Shown here in pieces: positions 17,600-26,472 of a stretch of DNA of 64,000 nt. A program made the position numbers and the translations under genes. How positions within the stretch are numbered: the first letter of the stretch is position 1; every line of letters begins with the position of its first letter. The DNA is taken from NCBI RefSeq assembly GCF_037860775.1, contig NZ_JBBEWC010000006.1, positions 400,336 to 464,335 on the forward strand, read 5' to 3'. Under the pieces are notes generated by a model. The model had not been told where the DNA came from. It saw only the letters and a program-made list of their open reading frames with translations, and searched no databases. The stretch comes from Emticicia soli (GTDB lineage Bacteria > Bacteroidota > Bacteroidia > Cytophagales > Spirosomataceae).

Positions 17600-17636
17600 A
17601 AGGCACCGCTAAGTGCGCATAACCGGTGCCTTTTCA
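17600..17636 (+). terminator. Rho-independent terminator after the PspA-like gene
   Basis: AAAGGCACCG pairs with CGGTGCCTTTT around a 14-nt loop, with a T-rich tail. It lies 30 bp after the stop codon and ends the two-gene unit 15811-17573. Confidence 0.8.
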
Positions 17637-17702
17637 TCAATTATATTTTCACATAAATTACATCCATTACTACAAAATCTTTTAGATTTAAACAACAACA
17701 TA

Positions 17703-18761
17703 ATGAAAACAACACTTACACCATTTGCCCGGTTTCTGATTACATTGGCAATTCTTGCAGGTTTATTTTTCGGCGGTAAATATATTCTTGATAATACAAG
17801 TTGGGGCAAATCATTGATGGATAAAAGCAATGAGGCTCAAACAGAAGAAACTTCAACCAAAGCACCGGAAGATGGTCCGGCTGGCGAAACTTCAGCTACG
17901 GCTACATCGTCAGGCAGTAGCAGTGATAACGAAGCAAGCGCTTCTGGTTCGTCTTCGTTCAGTTTTGTAGCTCCTGAGCCTGTAAATGGCAAATTGAAAG
18001 GGGTTGTAGAGCTGGGTGCTAGCGGTTTCAACTCGTTTATTGTAAGAATAGACAAAGACAAAAACTGGAAATTAGAGAAATCTGAGTTCGGTAATAGCTT
18101 GGTAACTGAAAACATGGCTACCGACGAAGACATCAGAATCGGTTTGAAAAAATATATCGGCAGCATGCTTGACTTCGGTGTTAGCGGCCGTGATATTCAC
18201 TTTGTGGTGAGTTCGGGTGCTGTAAAAGCTGATGTTACACAAAAAATTGTTAAAAACTTAAAGGCGCTTAACTACTTTGTAAATACCGTTACGCCAGAGC
18301 AAGAAGGGGCTTTAGCTTTGAAATGCGTTTTACCAAGAGACTTTGAAGACGATGCTTTTGTAACTGACATTGGTTCGGGTAATACTAAAATATCGTGGTC
18401 GAGCAATGGCAGTGTTTCTGCTTTAGAAACTTATGGTGCCAAGTATTTCCAGAATGGTGTTGATGATGGCAAAGTGTATGACGACGTAAAATCGAAGGCT
18501 TCATCAGTACCTAGTATGAAACGTAAAACTTGTTTTATTATCGGTGGTGTTCCGTTCTCGATGGCTAAAAAAGTAAGAGAAGGCAAAGAGCGTTATACTA
18601 TCTTGAAAGAGCCTGCTTACTACAAAGACCTGAAAGATGCAAAAGACAAAGCGGGTGTAAATATCTATAAAGCTATCAAAGACGCTACAAATACGCAACA
18701 ATTCGTTTTCGACTGGGATGCTAACTTTACCATTGGCTTCTTGTTGGGACTGCCTAATTAA
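17703..18761 (+). CDS. Membrane-anchored Ppx/GppA-like (actin-fold) protein
   Basis: The start at 17703 gives MKTTLTPFARFLITLAILAG, a basic N-terminus and one transmembrane helix (about residues 7-28). A Ser/Thr/acid linker of about 65 residues follows, then a folded domain of about 250 residues. It has the order of a Ppx/GppA phosphatase first domain: GVVELGASGFNSFIVRID (phosphate-1-like), VVSSGAVKADVTQKIVKNLK, TPEQEGALAL (the EExxL region) and FVTDIGSGNTKISW (phosphate-2-like). The first Asp of the phosphate-1 loop is replaced by Glu and the usual GGGS is GSGN, so activity may be lost. Its sidedness is uncertain. It follows the PspA-like gene but behind a terminator. Confidence 0.7.
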   Translation: MKTTLTPFARFLITLAILAGLFFGGKYILDNTSWGKSLMDKSNEAQTEETSTKAPEDGPAGETSATATSSGSSSDNEASASGSSSFSFVAPEPVNGKLKGVVELGASGFNSFIVRIDKDKNWKLEKSEFGNSLVTENMATDEDIRIGLKKYIGSMLDFGVSGRDIHFVVSSGAVKADVTQKIVKNLKALNYFVNTVTPEQEGALALKCVLPRDFEDDAFVTDIGSGNTKISWSSNGSVSALETYGAKYFQNGVDDGKVYDDVKSKASSVPSMKRKTCFIIGGVPFSMAKKVREGKERYTILKEPAYYKDLKDAKDKAGVNIYKAIKDATNTQQFVFDWDANFTIGFLLGLPN

Positions 18762-18762
18762 T

Positions 18763-18963
18763 GGTGAATTGTGAATGGCGAATTAGCGAATAAGATTTAG
18801 TAAATGAGTGATTTAGTGATTGATTTTCTTTCTACTAAATCACTCATTTTTGTTTATGAGAATCGCAATTTCGACGATAAATAGCTTTCTTATTCACTAA
18901 TTCACCATTCGCAATTCACAATTAAAAATCACTCATTCACACAATCAATCATTCACTAAATCA
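18763..18963. repeat. AT-rich inverted repeat ending in the stop codon of the downstream gene
   Basis: The left arm (18763-18794, GGTGAATTGTGAATGGCGAA) pairs with the right arm (18889-18923, containing TTCACCATTCGCAATTCACA). An inner pair is GAGTGATTTAGT with ACTAAATCACTC. A further direct repeat of TCACTCATTCAC words (18926-18963) runs into the stop codon of the convergent minus-strand gene. Confidence 0.8.
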
Positions 18964-19974
18964 CTCAATTCCTCTCTGAACCGCCTCAATAATCTTCATT
19001 TGTTCTAGTATTTCTTCAGGCTTAATGAGTAGTTCTTTGCCTTCTGCAATGGCTTCATAAAGATTCTGGAACAGAATACCCCAGTTGCCCGGCTCTGTAT
19101 CAACATGACCTTTAAATGATACACCGTTTATTTCAGCATTCAATATACCACTGTTGTTTTTTGATTCTATGCCAAAACCGTCCATACCCGGCATTAATCC
19201 GGCTTTCAGGTTATCTTCCTGTACATCGAGGCCATACTTCACAAAAGAGCCTTTCGTGCCATGTATCACATATCTTGGGCCTTCTTCACGTACCAACAAG
19301 CTCGACTTTATGGTGGCTTTCAGCTTACCATAATCAAGCCTTATATCAAAGGCATCATCAATCTCTGAGCCTTCTCGCTGAATGTAAGTTTCACCCCAGA
19401 CACCTTTTGGTGCACCAAAAAGCGTAATAGCCTGGTCGATGATATGCGCACCTAAATCGTACAGAATACCATTAGCAGGGCTCACAGCTTCTTTCCATTT
19501 CTTAGGATTCAGCACAGGCTTATATCTATCATAGTGGGCTTCGTAGCTAATCAGCTCGCCCAATATACCGCTTTCTACTACTTTTCTTACTGTTCTGAAA
19601 TCACCATCAAAACGGCGGTTCTGAAACACACAAACCACTTTGTTTTTTTGCTTAGCTAGTGCTATAATTTCCTCGGCCTCTGCTACGGTAGAAGTAAAAG
19701 GTTTTTCTACCAGAATATGTTTATCGGCATTGAGCGCCTTAATAGCCAGTTCGTGGTGAGTTGAGCTTGGGGAGCATATACTCACTAAATCAATTTCTGC
19801 GTCGGTCAGCACCTCATCAATGCTTCGGGCTACCTGTACATTCGGAAATATCTCTTGTGGATTCTGGCTACCAGAAACAATGGTTTTTAAACGGAAGTTA
19901 GGATTAGCTTCAAAGAAAGGAGCTTGCAGGTATCTTCCCGAAAGTCCGAATCCTACCAGGGCTACGTTAATCAT
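18961..19974 (-). CDS. Gfo/Idh/MocA-family NAD(P)-dependent oxidoreductase
   Basis: The 337-residue protein has a Rossmann domain with GFGLSGR at residues 8-14 and the family EKP motif at 90-92, followed by the alpha/beta substrate domain (DLGAHIIDQAITLFG). It resembles YdgJ/scyllo-inositol-dehydrogenase-type members acting on inositols or sugars, but the substrate is not identifiable. The gene is monocistronic: a hairpin terminator and a repeat lie upstream at 20010-20260, and the 3' end abuts the inverted repeat. It differs from the other family member in this window (54498), which has a GGGRGAF motif. Confidence 0.9.
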   Translation of the reverse strand: MINVALVGFGLSGRYLQAPFFEANPNFRLKTIVSGSQNPQEIFPNVQVARSIDEVLTDAEIDLVSICSPSSTHHELAIKALNADKHILVEKPFTSTVAEAEEIIALAKQKNKVVCVFQNRRFDGDFRTVRKVVESGILGELISYEAHYDRYKPVLNPKKWKEAVSPANGILYDLGAHIIDQAITLFGAPKGVWGETYIQREGSEIDDAFDIRLDYGKLKATIKSSLLVREEGPRYVIHGTKGSFVKYGLDVQEDNLKAGLMPGMDGFGIESKNNSGILNAEINGVSFKGHVDTEPGNWGILFQNLYEAIAEGKELLIKPEEILEQMKIIEAVQRGIE

Positions 19975-20011
19975 AATTAATTGGGGTTGTATAATGATGG
20001 GCTAAATTAAA

Positions 20012-20053
20012 CAAAAAAGCCTTGCTACAAGAACATAGCAAAGCTTTTTTCAA
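20012..20053 (-). terminator. Hairpin terminator downstream of the 20291 gene
   Basis: AAAAAAGCCTTGCT pairs with AGCAAAGCTTTTTT (one mismatch) across a 10-nt loop. It has T-runs on both strands. Confidence 0.65.
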
Positions 20054-20090
20054 ATAGAATTCAATAACCCTATTGTAAATTCAGCAAACC

Positions 20091-20248
20091 TAGTCCCGAT
20101 AGGGACGATATATCGGTAGAAAACTGTGAGAAACCAATAGGTTAAGTCCCGTTAGGGACGAGATATTAAATAATATACCGTCCCTAACGGGACTTAGCTT
20201 TTTCTTAGAAGTAGTTTTCTCTACCGATATATCGTCCCTAACGGGACT
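20091..20248. repeat. Family B repeat cluster, four units
   Basis: The word AGTCCCGTTAGGGACGATAT, often followed by ATCGGTAGAAAA, occurs at 20091-20124 and 20144-20166 and inverted at 20176-20196 and 20213-20248. The cluster could form one large hairpin. Related but less conserved units lie at 24511-24542, 24714-24740 and 24761-24792. It fills the gap between the terminator and the 20291 gene. Confidence 0.85.
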
Positions 20249-20290
20249 ACAACACACTTGGACTTTATCGAATTTACTTCAAAACATAAC

Positions 20291-21298
20291 CTACTCCTTA
20301 TAAGTAATCAGAATTCTGGCAGGGCGACCTGCAATGTTTGCATGATTTCCGTTTGAATTTTCAACAACAATTGCTCCTGAAGTAATGTGATAAAAATACT
20401 GAAAACCCGGAGTAGTTGAGGACTCAAAACTCGGTGGAAAGTCTTTGCCTGAAGAAGCATTAACCAAAATCGAAACCGATAATATTTTAGCCTGTGTAAG
20501 TCCGTGATTGACAATCGCAACACCTCCTGCCGTTGGACTGGTAGTTGCACTAAGCTCTTTCATTTTTATTTTCGGAGCAGTGTTACCTCCAAGGCTTGTG
20601 AAGCCTCCTATTGATGTATTTCTTTCAATCAGGGCATCGCCTTCTCCTGTCAAAATTAGCGGCGTTGCACTATTTGCTGAGTTAGTCCAATAAACCAGGT
20701 TCGTTCCAGCAGTAGAACCACTTAAAAAATGATTCTCCCAACTATTGCCTGTGGTTGATGAAGCCTTGAGAATCGATGAATTGGTTCCGTTACTTTCCAA
20801 GTGCAGATGCGGGGTAGCTCCTGAAGAATTATGCAAAATGTGCAATTTTGCATCTGGAATAGTGAAGCCAATACTAACATTCCCATTATTGTCAATTACC
20901 ATTCGTTCTGCTGCCACATTGTTATTATTAGCTGTAGTCAGAAAGGTAATTTTTGAACCTGCGCCACTACTAGTCCAGTTTTGAGAGGCTTTGAAAATTA
21001 TAGATGCTTTCTCAAAATAATAATTGATTGGAGAATAATAGCCACCTGCACCAATTCTGAATAAGGGGTCATTACTTAATACCGCTGTTTTTGCCTCAAA
21101 GCTACCGCCATATCTTGTTCCATGAATACCTGCATAGGGGCTACTAGATCTAATGGCAATATTATCTCCTACACTGCTTTCGGCAACTGTATGTGCGGGG
21201 TAAATTGTTATACTATTTTGTCCAAAAGCCACTACCGTAACAAAGAACATCAGAAAAGTTGAGAGCGAGGATTTGAAAATGTAAGTAATTTGTTTCAT
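20291..21298 (-). CDS. Secreted protein with tail-fibre-like repeats
   Basis: The start at 21298 (MKQITYIFKSSLSTFLMFF) opens a signal peptide cleaved near AFGQ-N. The frame extends 15 codons further upstream, but those residues are not signal-like. The mature protein of about 315 residues is rich in Gly, Ser, Asn and Thr, with AAERMVIDNNGNVSIGFTIPDAKLHIL. This is the phrase typical of Bacteroidota proteins with phage-tail-fibre-like repeats, here without a chaperone-type S74 peptidase domain. It is probably cell-surface or secreted. No enzyme motif is seen. Confidence 0.8.
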   Translation of the reverse strand: MKQITYIFKSSLSTFLMFFVTVVAFGQNSITIYPAHTVAESSVGDNIAIRSSSPYAGIHGTRYGGSFEAKTAVLSNDPLFRIGAGGYYSPINYYFEKASIIFKASQNWTSSGAGSKITFLTTANNNNVAAERMVIDNNGNVSIGFTIPDAKLHILHNSSGATPHLHLESNGTNSSILKASSTTGNSWENHFLSGSTAGTNLVYWTNSANSATPLILTGEGDALIERNTSIGGFTSLGGNTAPKIKMKELSATTSPTAGGVAIVNHGLTQAKILSVSILVNASSGKDFPPSFESSTTPGFQYFYHITSGAIVVENSNGNHANIAGRPARILITYKE

Positions 21299-21432
21299 GT
21301 CTAATAATTGTTTAAATCGAGAATTTAACCAGTAAAAAGTCATGAAAACTACTACAATTATCAGTGCGATGGGTAAGCTCCTACCCTCTCATTTGGTGAA
21401 TAACAGGTTCGGTTTGGTGAATAACAGATAAT

Positions 21433-23028
21433 TTATTGATTGGCGAAGAGTTTTTTAAGCAAATCTTCCTTGCGGCTTCTAGAAACCGGAACTTCAGAAT
21501 CGTCTTGTAGTGTCAGGCTGCCACCATCACCACGTTTGTATTTGCTTACAAAGCCGAGATTTATGATATGAGATTTATGCACTCTTATAAATTTGGTAGC
21601 ATCTAATTTTTCTTCAAACTCGGCCATCGTGCTCGAGGCCACAATCTGGTTTTGTTGCTGCACATAAAAAACCGTATAGCTGCCTGAAGCCTCAACTCTC
21701 ACAATATCGTCTTGCTTGATAATGATTGTCCCCTTGTTGGTAGCAATGCTAATCGTGTCAGGTTGGGATGGGCTTTCTTTTTCTTTACTGGTGCTAATGG
21801 CATCAAGCAATTTCTGGTGTTCGTTACGTTGTATTTCAATGGTTTGTTTCATCATGGCTGTGCGATAAAACAGGCCCGTTGTAAAAAATATCATTTCTCC
21901 CAGATACGCAATGCCCCAAAGTAATTGCAGGTATTCGTCTTGTTCTAAGCGGCTCAGTGAGCTTAACCTAAGCAATAATTGCTGTCCTACAAATGCCACC
22001 AGGAACAAAAAACATACCCCCCAAACCAGATATTTATTTTGCTGATTGTATAATTTCAGCAGCCCTATAATGGTAATAACGCTCAACAAAGTTTCTATCA
22101 GTTCAAAACCATTGTGTATAGAAATATATAATGGAACAGTATATTTTTCGACAACAACAAAGAGCTCAACAAGGCCATAAAAAGCCATGAAAAGAATCTG
22201 AAACTTGATAAATTTATCGAACGAAGGCCAACGGGCAGGTGTATTGGCAAACTCCCGCACAAAAAACAAGTAGCAGATAATTGATAAAAAAGAGAATGTC
22301 TGCGAGAATCGACTGATGAAGCCAACATCCCGTAAGCCAACAAAAATATCTTCAACTACCAGCAAGCTGATGCTCATGGCAACCCTGAGCAAGATACAGA
22401 CAATGTAAAGGAGGTAGATAAAATAGATTTTCTCACGGAATAAGGCCAACTGAATAGCCGTAATTACGAGAATTAGCACCACTATACCTAAGAAAATAGG
22501 TTGGCCGTATTTACTGATAAAAGTATTACTTTTCTGAAGTTGTAGGTCTTGATACTGCGTATAATTGTATTTGAGCAAGGTAAGGTCATCGTGCTCGATA
22601 GCATAGTTTTTTATTTCTAGTATGTAATCGTGCACTTCACCTTTTTGCAGGTTCAGTTGTATAAATGAAGTTTCGCCCCTTATAGACCGCTCATGATATG
22701 GGCAGGTAAAGCCCGTTTGTCCTATCAAATTAGTATCTGTTTTTGATAGTTGGTACAGCTTAACAAAGCCTTGATTATTGCAGTAAATATAAGCCGTAGA
22801 ATTTCCGGTTGAGTCGCCTTTTAGCTGAAATTTAAGCCAGAGTGTAGAGAATTTTGGTAAAACAAGTTGCCCGTTTGTTTGCTTAAAGATAAGCGTATCT
22901 TTAAGATTCAGTTCTTTGGTAACTTGTGTATCGCTGATAAGATAAGAACTATTTTTGAGCAGAGAAACCTGACTCACACAAGTATATGAAAGAAACATCA
23001 ATAACAAAAACGTATGGATTACCTTCAT
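21433..23028 (-). CDS. 7TMR-DISM sensor with C-terminal LytTR DNA-binding domain
   Basis: The 531-residue protein has a signal peptide, an extracytoplasmic 7TMR-DISM domain (about residues 20-165), seven membrane helices (about 180-390), a coiled linker and a C-terminal LytTR DNA-binding domain (about 425-530, with VRVEASGSYTVFYV and FIRVHKSHIINL). A membrane-bound transcription regulator in one polypeptide is thus suggested, with no histidine-kinase domain. The neighbouring secreted protein (20291) lies downstream on the same strand and might be a target, but this is inference. A second, soluble LytTR protein is encoded at 29565. Confidence 0.9.
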   Translation of the reverse strand: MKVIHTFLLLMFLSYTCVSQVSLLKNSSYLISDTQVTKELNLKDTLIFKQTNGQLVLPKFSTLWLKFQLKGDSTGNSTAYIYCNNQGFVKLYQLSKTDTNLIGQTGFTCPYHERSIRGETSFIQLNLQKGEVHDYILEIKNYAIEHDDLTLLKYNYTQYQDLQLQKSNTFISKYGQPIFLGIVVLILVITAIQLALFREKIYFIYLLYIVCILLRVAMSISLLVVEDIFVGLRDVGFISRFSQTFSFLSIICYLFFVREFANTPARWPSFDKFIKFQILFMAFYGLVELFVVVEKYTVPLYISIHNGFELIETLLSVITIIGLLKLYNQQNKYLVWGVCFLFLVAFVGQQLLLRLSSLSRLEQDEYLQLLWGIAYLGEMIFFTTGLFYRTAMMKQTIEIQRNEHQKLLDAISTSKEKESPSQPDTISIATNKGTIIIKQDDIVRVEASGSYTVFYVQQQNQIVASSTMAEFEEKLDATKFIRVHKSHIINLGFVSKYKRGDGGSLTLQDDSEVPVSRSRKEDLLKKLFANQ

Positions 23029-23118
23029 TTCTGGGAATACGATGGAATATAATCATTCCAAAATATACAAAATGCGTTTGTAATCCAATGTTTATGTTAA
23101 ATTTAGTTTCTCGGTACT

Positions 23119-24453
23119 TTATTCTACATCAGCATTTGAACTGCTGAATGCCTCAATGAGGTTTTGTTTAAACGCTTCGTAATCGGTGCTTATCTGTGTA
23201 GCTTGTTTTTCTTTATCTAACAATGCCGACAGTCTTTCGGGTATTGGTTGCTCCCCTATCACCTCTTCTACCACATCAAGAAACTTGGCATAGTGTGCGG
23301 TAGATAAAAACACGCCTGTTACCGATTCTTCGAGTGTTTTAGTATAATCTTTCAGACCCAGATACGCCACCGCAGTATGCGGGCATATCACATAACCTGT
23401 GCGCTCATAAACCAAACGCATGGCCGAACGTGTTTCGGTATCAGAATAAAAATAACCTGTCAGCATTTTTTGCATTTGGGCTAAATCATTGCCAAACAAG
23501 GCTTGCATACGTGGGAAATTGCTAGGATTCCCTACGTCCATGGCATTAGAAATAGTTGATAACGATGGACTGATAGGCTCATAAATCCCAGACTTCAAAT
23601 ACTCAGGTACTACTTTATTTACATTGGTTGCTGCTATAAACTGTTTTACAGGCATACCCATGCGCCAGGCGATGATTCCGGCACTCAAGTTTCCAAAGTT
23701 GCCACTCGGAACCGATATAACCAGTTCTTTTGCCAAACCTTTTTTCTTTAGCTGTGCATAAGCGTTTACATAATAAAACGCCTGCGGAATAAGGCGGGCA
23801 ATGTTAATAGAGTTGGCCGAGGCTAAAGAAAACTGTCCGCTTAATTCTTTATCCAGAAAAGCCTGTTTTACCAGTGCCTGACAATCATCAAAAGTGCCAG
23901 CAACTTCTAACGCTCTTACATTTGCGCCCAGAGTTGTTAGCTGCTTTTCCTGAATATCGCTTACTTTGCCGCTAGGGTAAAGTATGGTTACATCAATATT
24001 GGGGGTTTGGTAAAAACCTTGTGCTACTGCCCCACCAGTATCGCCAGAGGTAGCAACCAGTATATGAATTTGTTTTTCTGATTTTTGTAAGAAATAAGAC
24101 ATCAGCGCAGCCATAAAGCGGGCACCAAAGTCTTTGAAAGCCATAGATGGCCCATGAAATAATTCAAGGCAATAGGTATCTTCTTCTACCTCAACCAAAG
24201 GAGCCGTAAAATCAATAGCTTTATCGATAAGTGCCTTTACAGCATCGGCAGGTACATCTTCACCAATCAGGGCATAGGCTATTTCGAAGGCTATTTCTTG
24301 CAAACTTAGGTTTTCGACATTGTCCCAGAATGTTTGCGGGAGTGTCGGTATACTCGTGGGCATATATAAACCATTATCAGGCGGAAGACCACGAAAAATA
24401 GCTTCTTCTAAAGATACATCAGGGCTTTGGTGTTTGGTACTGTATAATTGCAT
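23119..24453 (-). CDS. thrC: Threonine synthase
   Basis: The protein converts O-phosphohomoserine to threonine with pyridoxal phosphate. The 444-residue protein starts MQLYSTKHQSPDVSLEEAIF, the standard N-terminus of the long-form ThrC. PLP lysine K107 lies in GPSMAFKDFG, and the phosphate-binding loop is SGNFGNLSAG. TSGDTGGAVAQGF is also conserved. No thrA or thrB lies in the window, so the gene is detached from the usual thrABC order. An AT-rich spacer with repeats lies upstream. Confidence 0.96.
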   Translation of the reverse strand: MQLYSTKHQSPDVSLEEAIFRGLPPDNGLYMPTSIPTLPQTFWDNVENLSLQEIAFEIAYALIGEDVPADAVKALIDKAIDFTAPLVEVEEDTYCLELFHGPSMAFKDFGARFMAALMSYFLQKSEKQIHILVATSGDTGGAVAQGFYQTPNIDVTILYPSGKVSDIQEKQLTTLGANVRALEVAGTFDDCQALVKQAFLDKELSGQFSLASANSINIARLIPQAFYYVNAYAQLKKKGLAKELVISVPSGNFGNLSAGIIAWRMGMPVKQFIAATNVNKVVPEYLKSGIYEPISPSLSTISNAMDVGNPSNFPRMQALFGNDLAQMQKMLTGYFYSDTETRSAMRLVYERTGYVICPHTAVAYLGLKDYTKTLEESVTGVFLSTAHYAKFLDVVEEVIGEQPIPERLSALLDKEKQATQISTDYEAFKQNLIEAFSSSNADVE

Positions 24454-24949
24454 AGAATGGTTGTCAGAAATTTGTTTTGTCTCAAATAATAGGTATAATC
24501 AATTATCTGCAACCCCGTAGGGGTGATATATCGGTAGAAAATAAGAACTAGTTTTAATGAAGAGGCTGTAGGATAGTGTATTAATTAAGGTTCAAGAAAT
24601 AAACATTTTTCATTTTTTACAATATAATTTCTCAAGGTGCGCAAAGTAGAGACAGGGCAGTGCCCTGTCTCTACAAAATCAGGCATTCCGAAGAACAATT
24701 ATATCTTGAAACCTAATAAATATATCATCCCTATGGGACTCTACCTCTTATTACTTAGAGATTTTCTACCGATATATCATCCCTATGGGATTTTTTTATC
24801 ACTTTACATCACAATTGTTCTGCAAAATGAATGTCAGGGAGAAAGTGAATATTTTTTGATGTCTTACCTCCCTATTCACAAATATAGGACGATTTGAAAA
24901 ACCGTCCTATAAATTTATCTTTTCGTCAATAATACACTTTATAAGCGCA
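24454..24949. repeat. Gene-free stretch with family B units and a short palindrome
   Basis: No gene is seen. Family B units lie at 24511-24542 (CCCCGTAGGGGTGATATATC) and inverted at 24714-24740 and 24761-24792 (ATCATCCCTATGGGA). At 24646-24674 is a 29-nt palindrome whose arms are GTAGAGACAGGGCA and its complement, a different but GTAGAGAC-starting element. A weak hairpin-like feature AGGACGATTTGAAAAACCGTCCT at 24887-24910 may be the carA terminator. Confidence 0.75.
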
Positions 24950-26053
24950 TTATTTAGCAAGCATTTTCACGAAATCATCAAATAAGTATCTTGAATCATG
25001 AGGCCCTGGTGATGCTTCCGGGTGATATTGTACCGAGAACGCAGGTTTATCTTTTCTACGGATACCTTCAATGGTATCGTCGTTCAGATTAACGTGTGTA
25101 AGTTCAATATTTTCGTTGCTTCTCACCTGGTCTGGCTTCACTGCAAAACCATGATTCTGAGAGGTAATCTCGCAAAGACCTGTAATAAGGTTCTTCACAG
25201 GGTGGTTCAAGCCACGGTGACCGTTTTTCATTTTATAGGTATCAATTCCACTGGCTAGTGCCAATAGTTGATGGCCTAAACAGATACCAAATACTGGTTT
25301 TCCGGTTTCTACTACATCTTTAATTGTCTCTACTGCGTAAGGCATAGCGGCAGGGTCGCCAGGGCCATTCGATAAGAAAAAGCCATCTGGATTAAAAGAT
25401 TTGATTTCTTCAATGCTCGACTTCGCATTGAAAACCTTACAGTAACAATCTCTTGAAGTAAAGTTGTTAAGGATACTTTTCTTCACGCCAAAGTCAAGCA
25501 CGGCTACTTTGTATTTTGCGTCTTCTTCGCCTAGTGTATAAGGCTCTGGTGTACTAACTACTGATGAAAGCTCAAGACCTTCCATTGACGGGCATTTTTT
25601 TAGCTCTACCATCAACTCTTCAGGGTCTAGTATTTCAGAAGAAATAATGCTGTTCATCACACCTGCATTACGGATATGGCGCACAATCTGGCGGGTATCA
25701 ACATCGCAGATACCAACTATACCTGCACGCTCAAAATACTCTTGTAAAGAATAATCGGCTGTTGTACGTGAGTAGTAATGATTAGCAAACGCATTACAAA
25801 CCATACCGCTGATTTTCACGCTCTTCGACTCTTCTTCATCGTCTAATACTACACCATAATTACCGATGTGAGAAGTAGTATTTACAATGATTTGTCCGAA
25901 ATACGAAGGGTCTGTATAAATCTCCTGATACCCGGTCATACCGGTATTAAAACAGATTTCGCCAGCCGAAGTGCCAATTTTACCAAGAGCTTTACCTTTG
26001 AAAAAAGTACCATCTTCAAGAAGTAAAATGGCGTCAGAAGGAGTATGAGTCAT
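24950..26053 (-). CDS. carA: Carbamoyl-phosphate synthase small subunit
   Basis: The glutaminase subunit supplies ammonia to CarB for arginine and pyrimidine synthesis. The 367-residue protein has the N-terminal CPSase small-chain domain (FNTGMTGYQEIYTDPSYFGQ) and a C-terminal class I glutamine amidotransferase domain with catalytic C258 in FGICLGHQLLA and H344/E346 in VQYHPEASPG. carB is not adjacent, as is common in this phylum. The ORF has no competing start. Confidence 0.96.
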   Translation of the reverse strand: MTHTPSDAILLLEDGTFFKGKALGKIGTSAGEICFNTGMTGYQEIYTDPSYFGQIIVNTTSHIGNYGVVLDDEEESKSVKISGMVCNAFANHYYSRTTADYSLQEYFERAGIVGICDVDTRQIVRHIRNAGVMNSIISSEILDPEELMVELKKCPSMEGLELSSVVSTPEPYTLGEEDAKYKVAVLDFGVKKSILNNFTSRDCYCKVFNAKSSIEEIKSFNPDGFFLSNGPGDPAAMPYAVETIKDVVETGKPVFGICLGHQLLALASGIDTYKMKNGHRGLNHPVKNLITGLCEITSQNHGFAVKPDQVRSNENIELTHVNLNDDTIEGIRRKDKPAFSVQYHPEASPGPHDSRYLFDDFVKMLAK

Positions 26054-26472
26054 TGAAAGAAGAATGTATGTGTTCCGATAAATATTAAATAAAACTGTCT
26101 GATTTGTTTATGTCAAGCAAACATTTCAAGTACAGTATCGGAGAACAAAGTTATAAAAAAAATAGATACCTTAAGTATAATTATCTAGTAGCAAGCATCT
26201 TTTCTTTTTAAAGTACAATTATTGTCAAATAAAATCACATTACACTGTAATATTAGCAGAAATGTGTATTATCTGATTCGGAGAGAAATTGTGTCTAAAA
26301 TAAACAACCCATTCGTAGAGACGACATGCTGGCGTCTCCAAAGGTCTGTAAATATTAGAAATTATCTATTAGGTTGGTCTCTCAAATATGATTTTTTGAG
26401 GTTTATAGACCCTTGGAGACGCCAGCATGTCGTCTCTACGAAGAAAAACATCTTCTTAAAATCTTAACCCTA
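26054..26472. repeat. Intergenic stretch with family C element, copy 2
   Basis: No gene is seen. Positions 26311-26349 and 26403-26443 are the arms (GTAGAGACGACATGCTGGCG and its complement) around an AT-rich centre. Copy 1 is at 14866. On the minus strand TAACTTTG (26153-26146), a TAnnTTTG match, may be the carA -7 box. Confidence 0.75.

Noticed and set aside
24637..24897. 86-codon frame between thrC and carA
   Set aside because: It runs through a palindrome and family B units, and its sequence is set by them.
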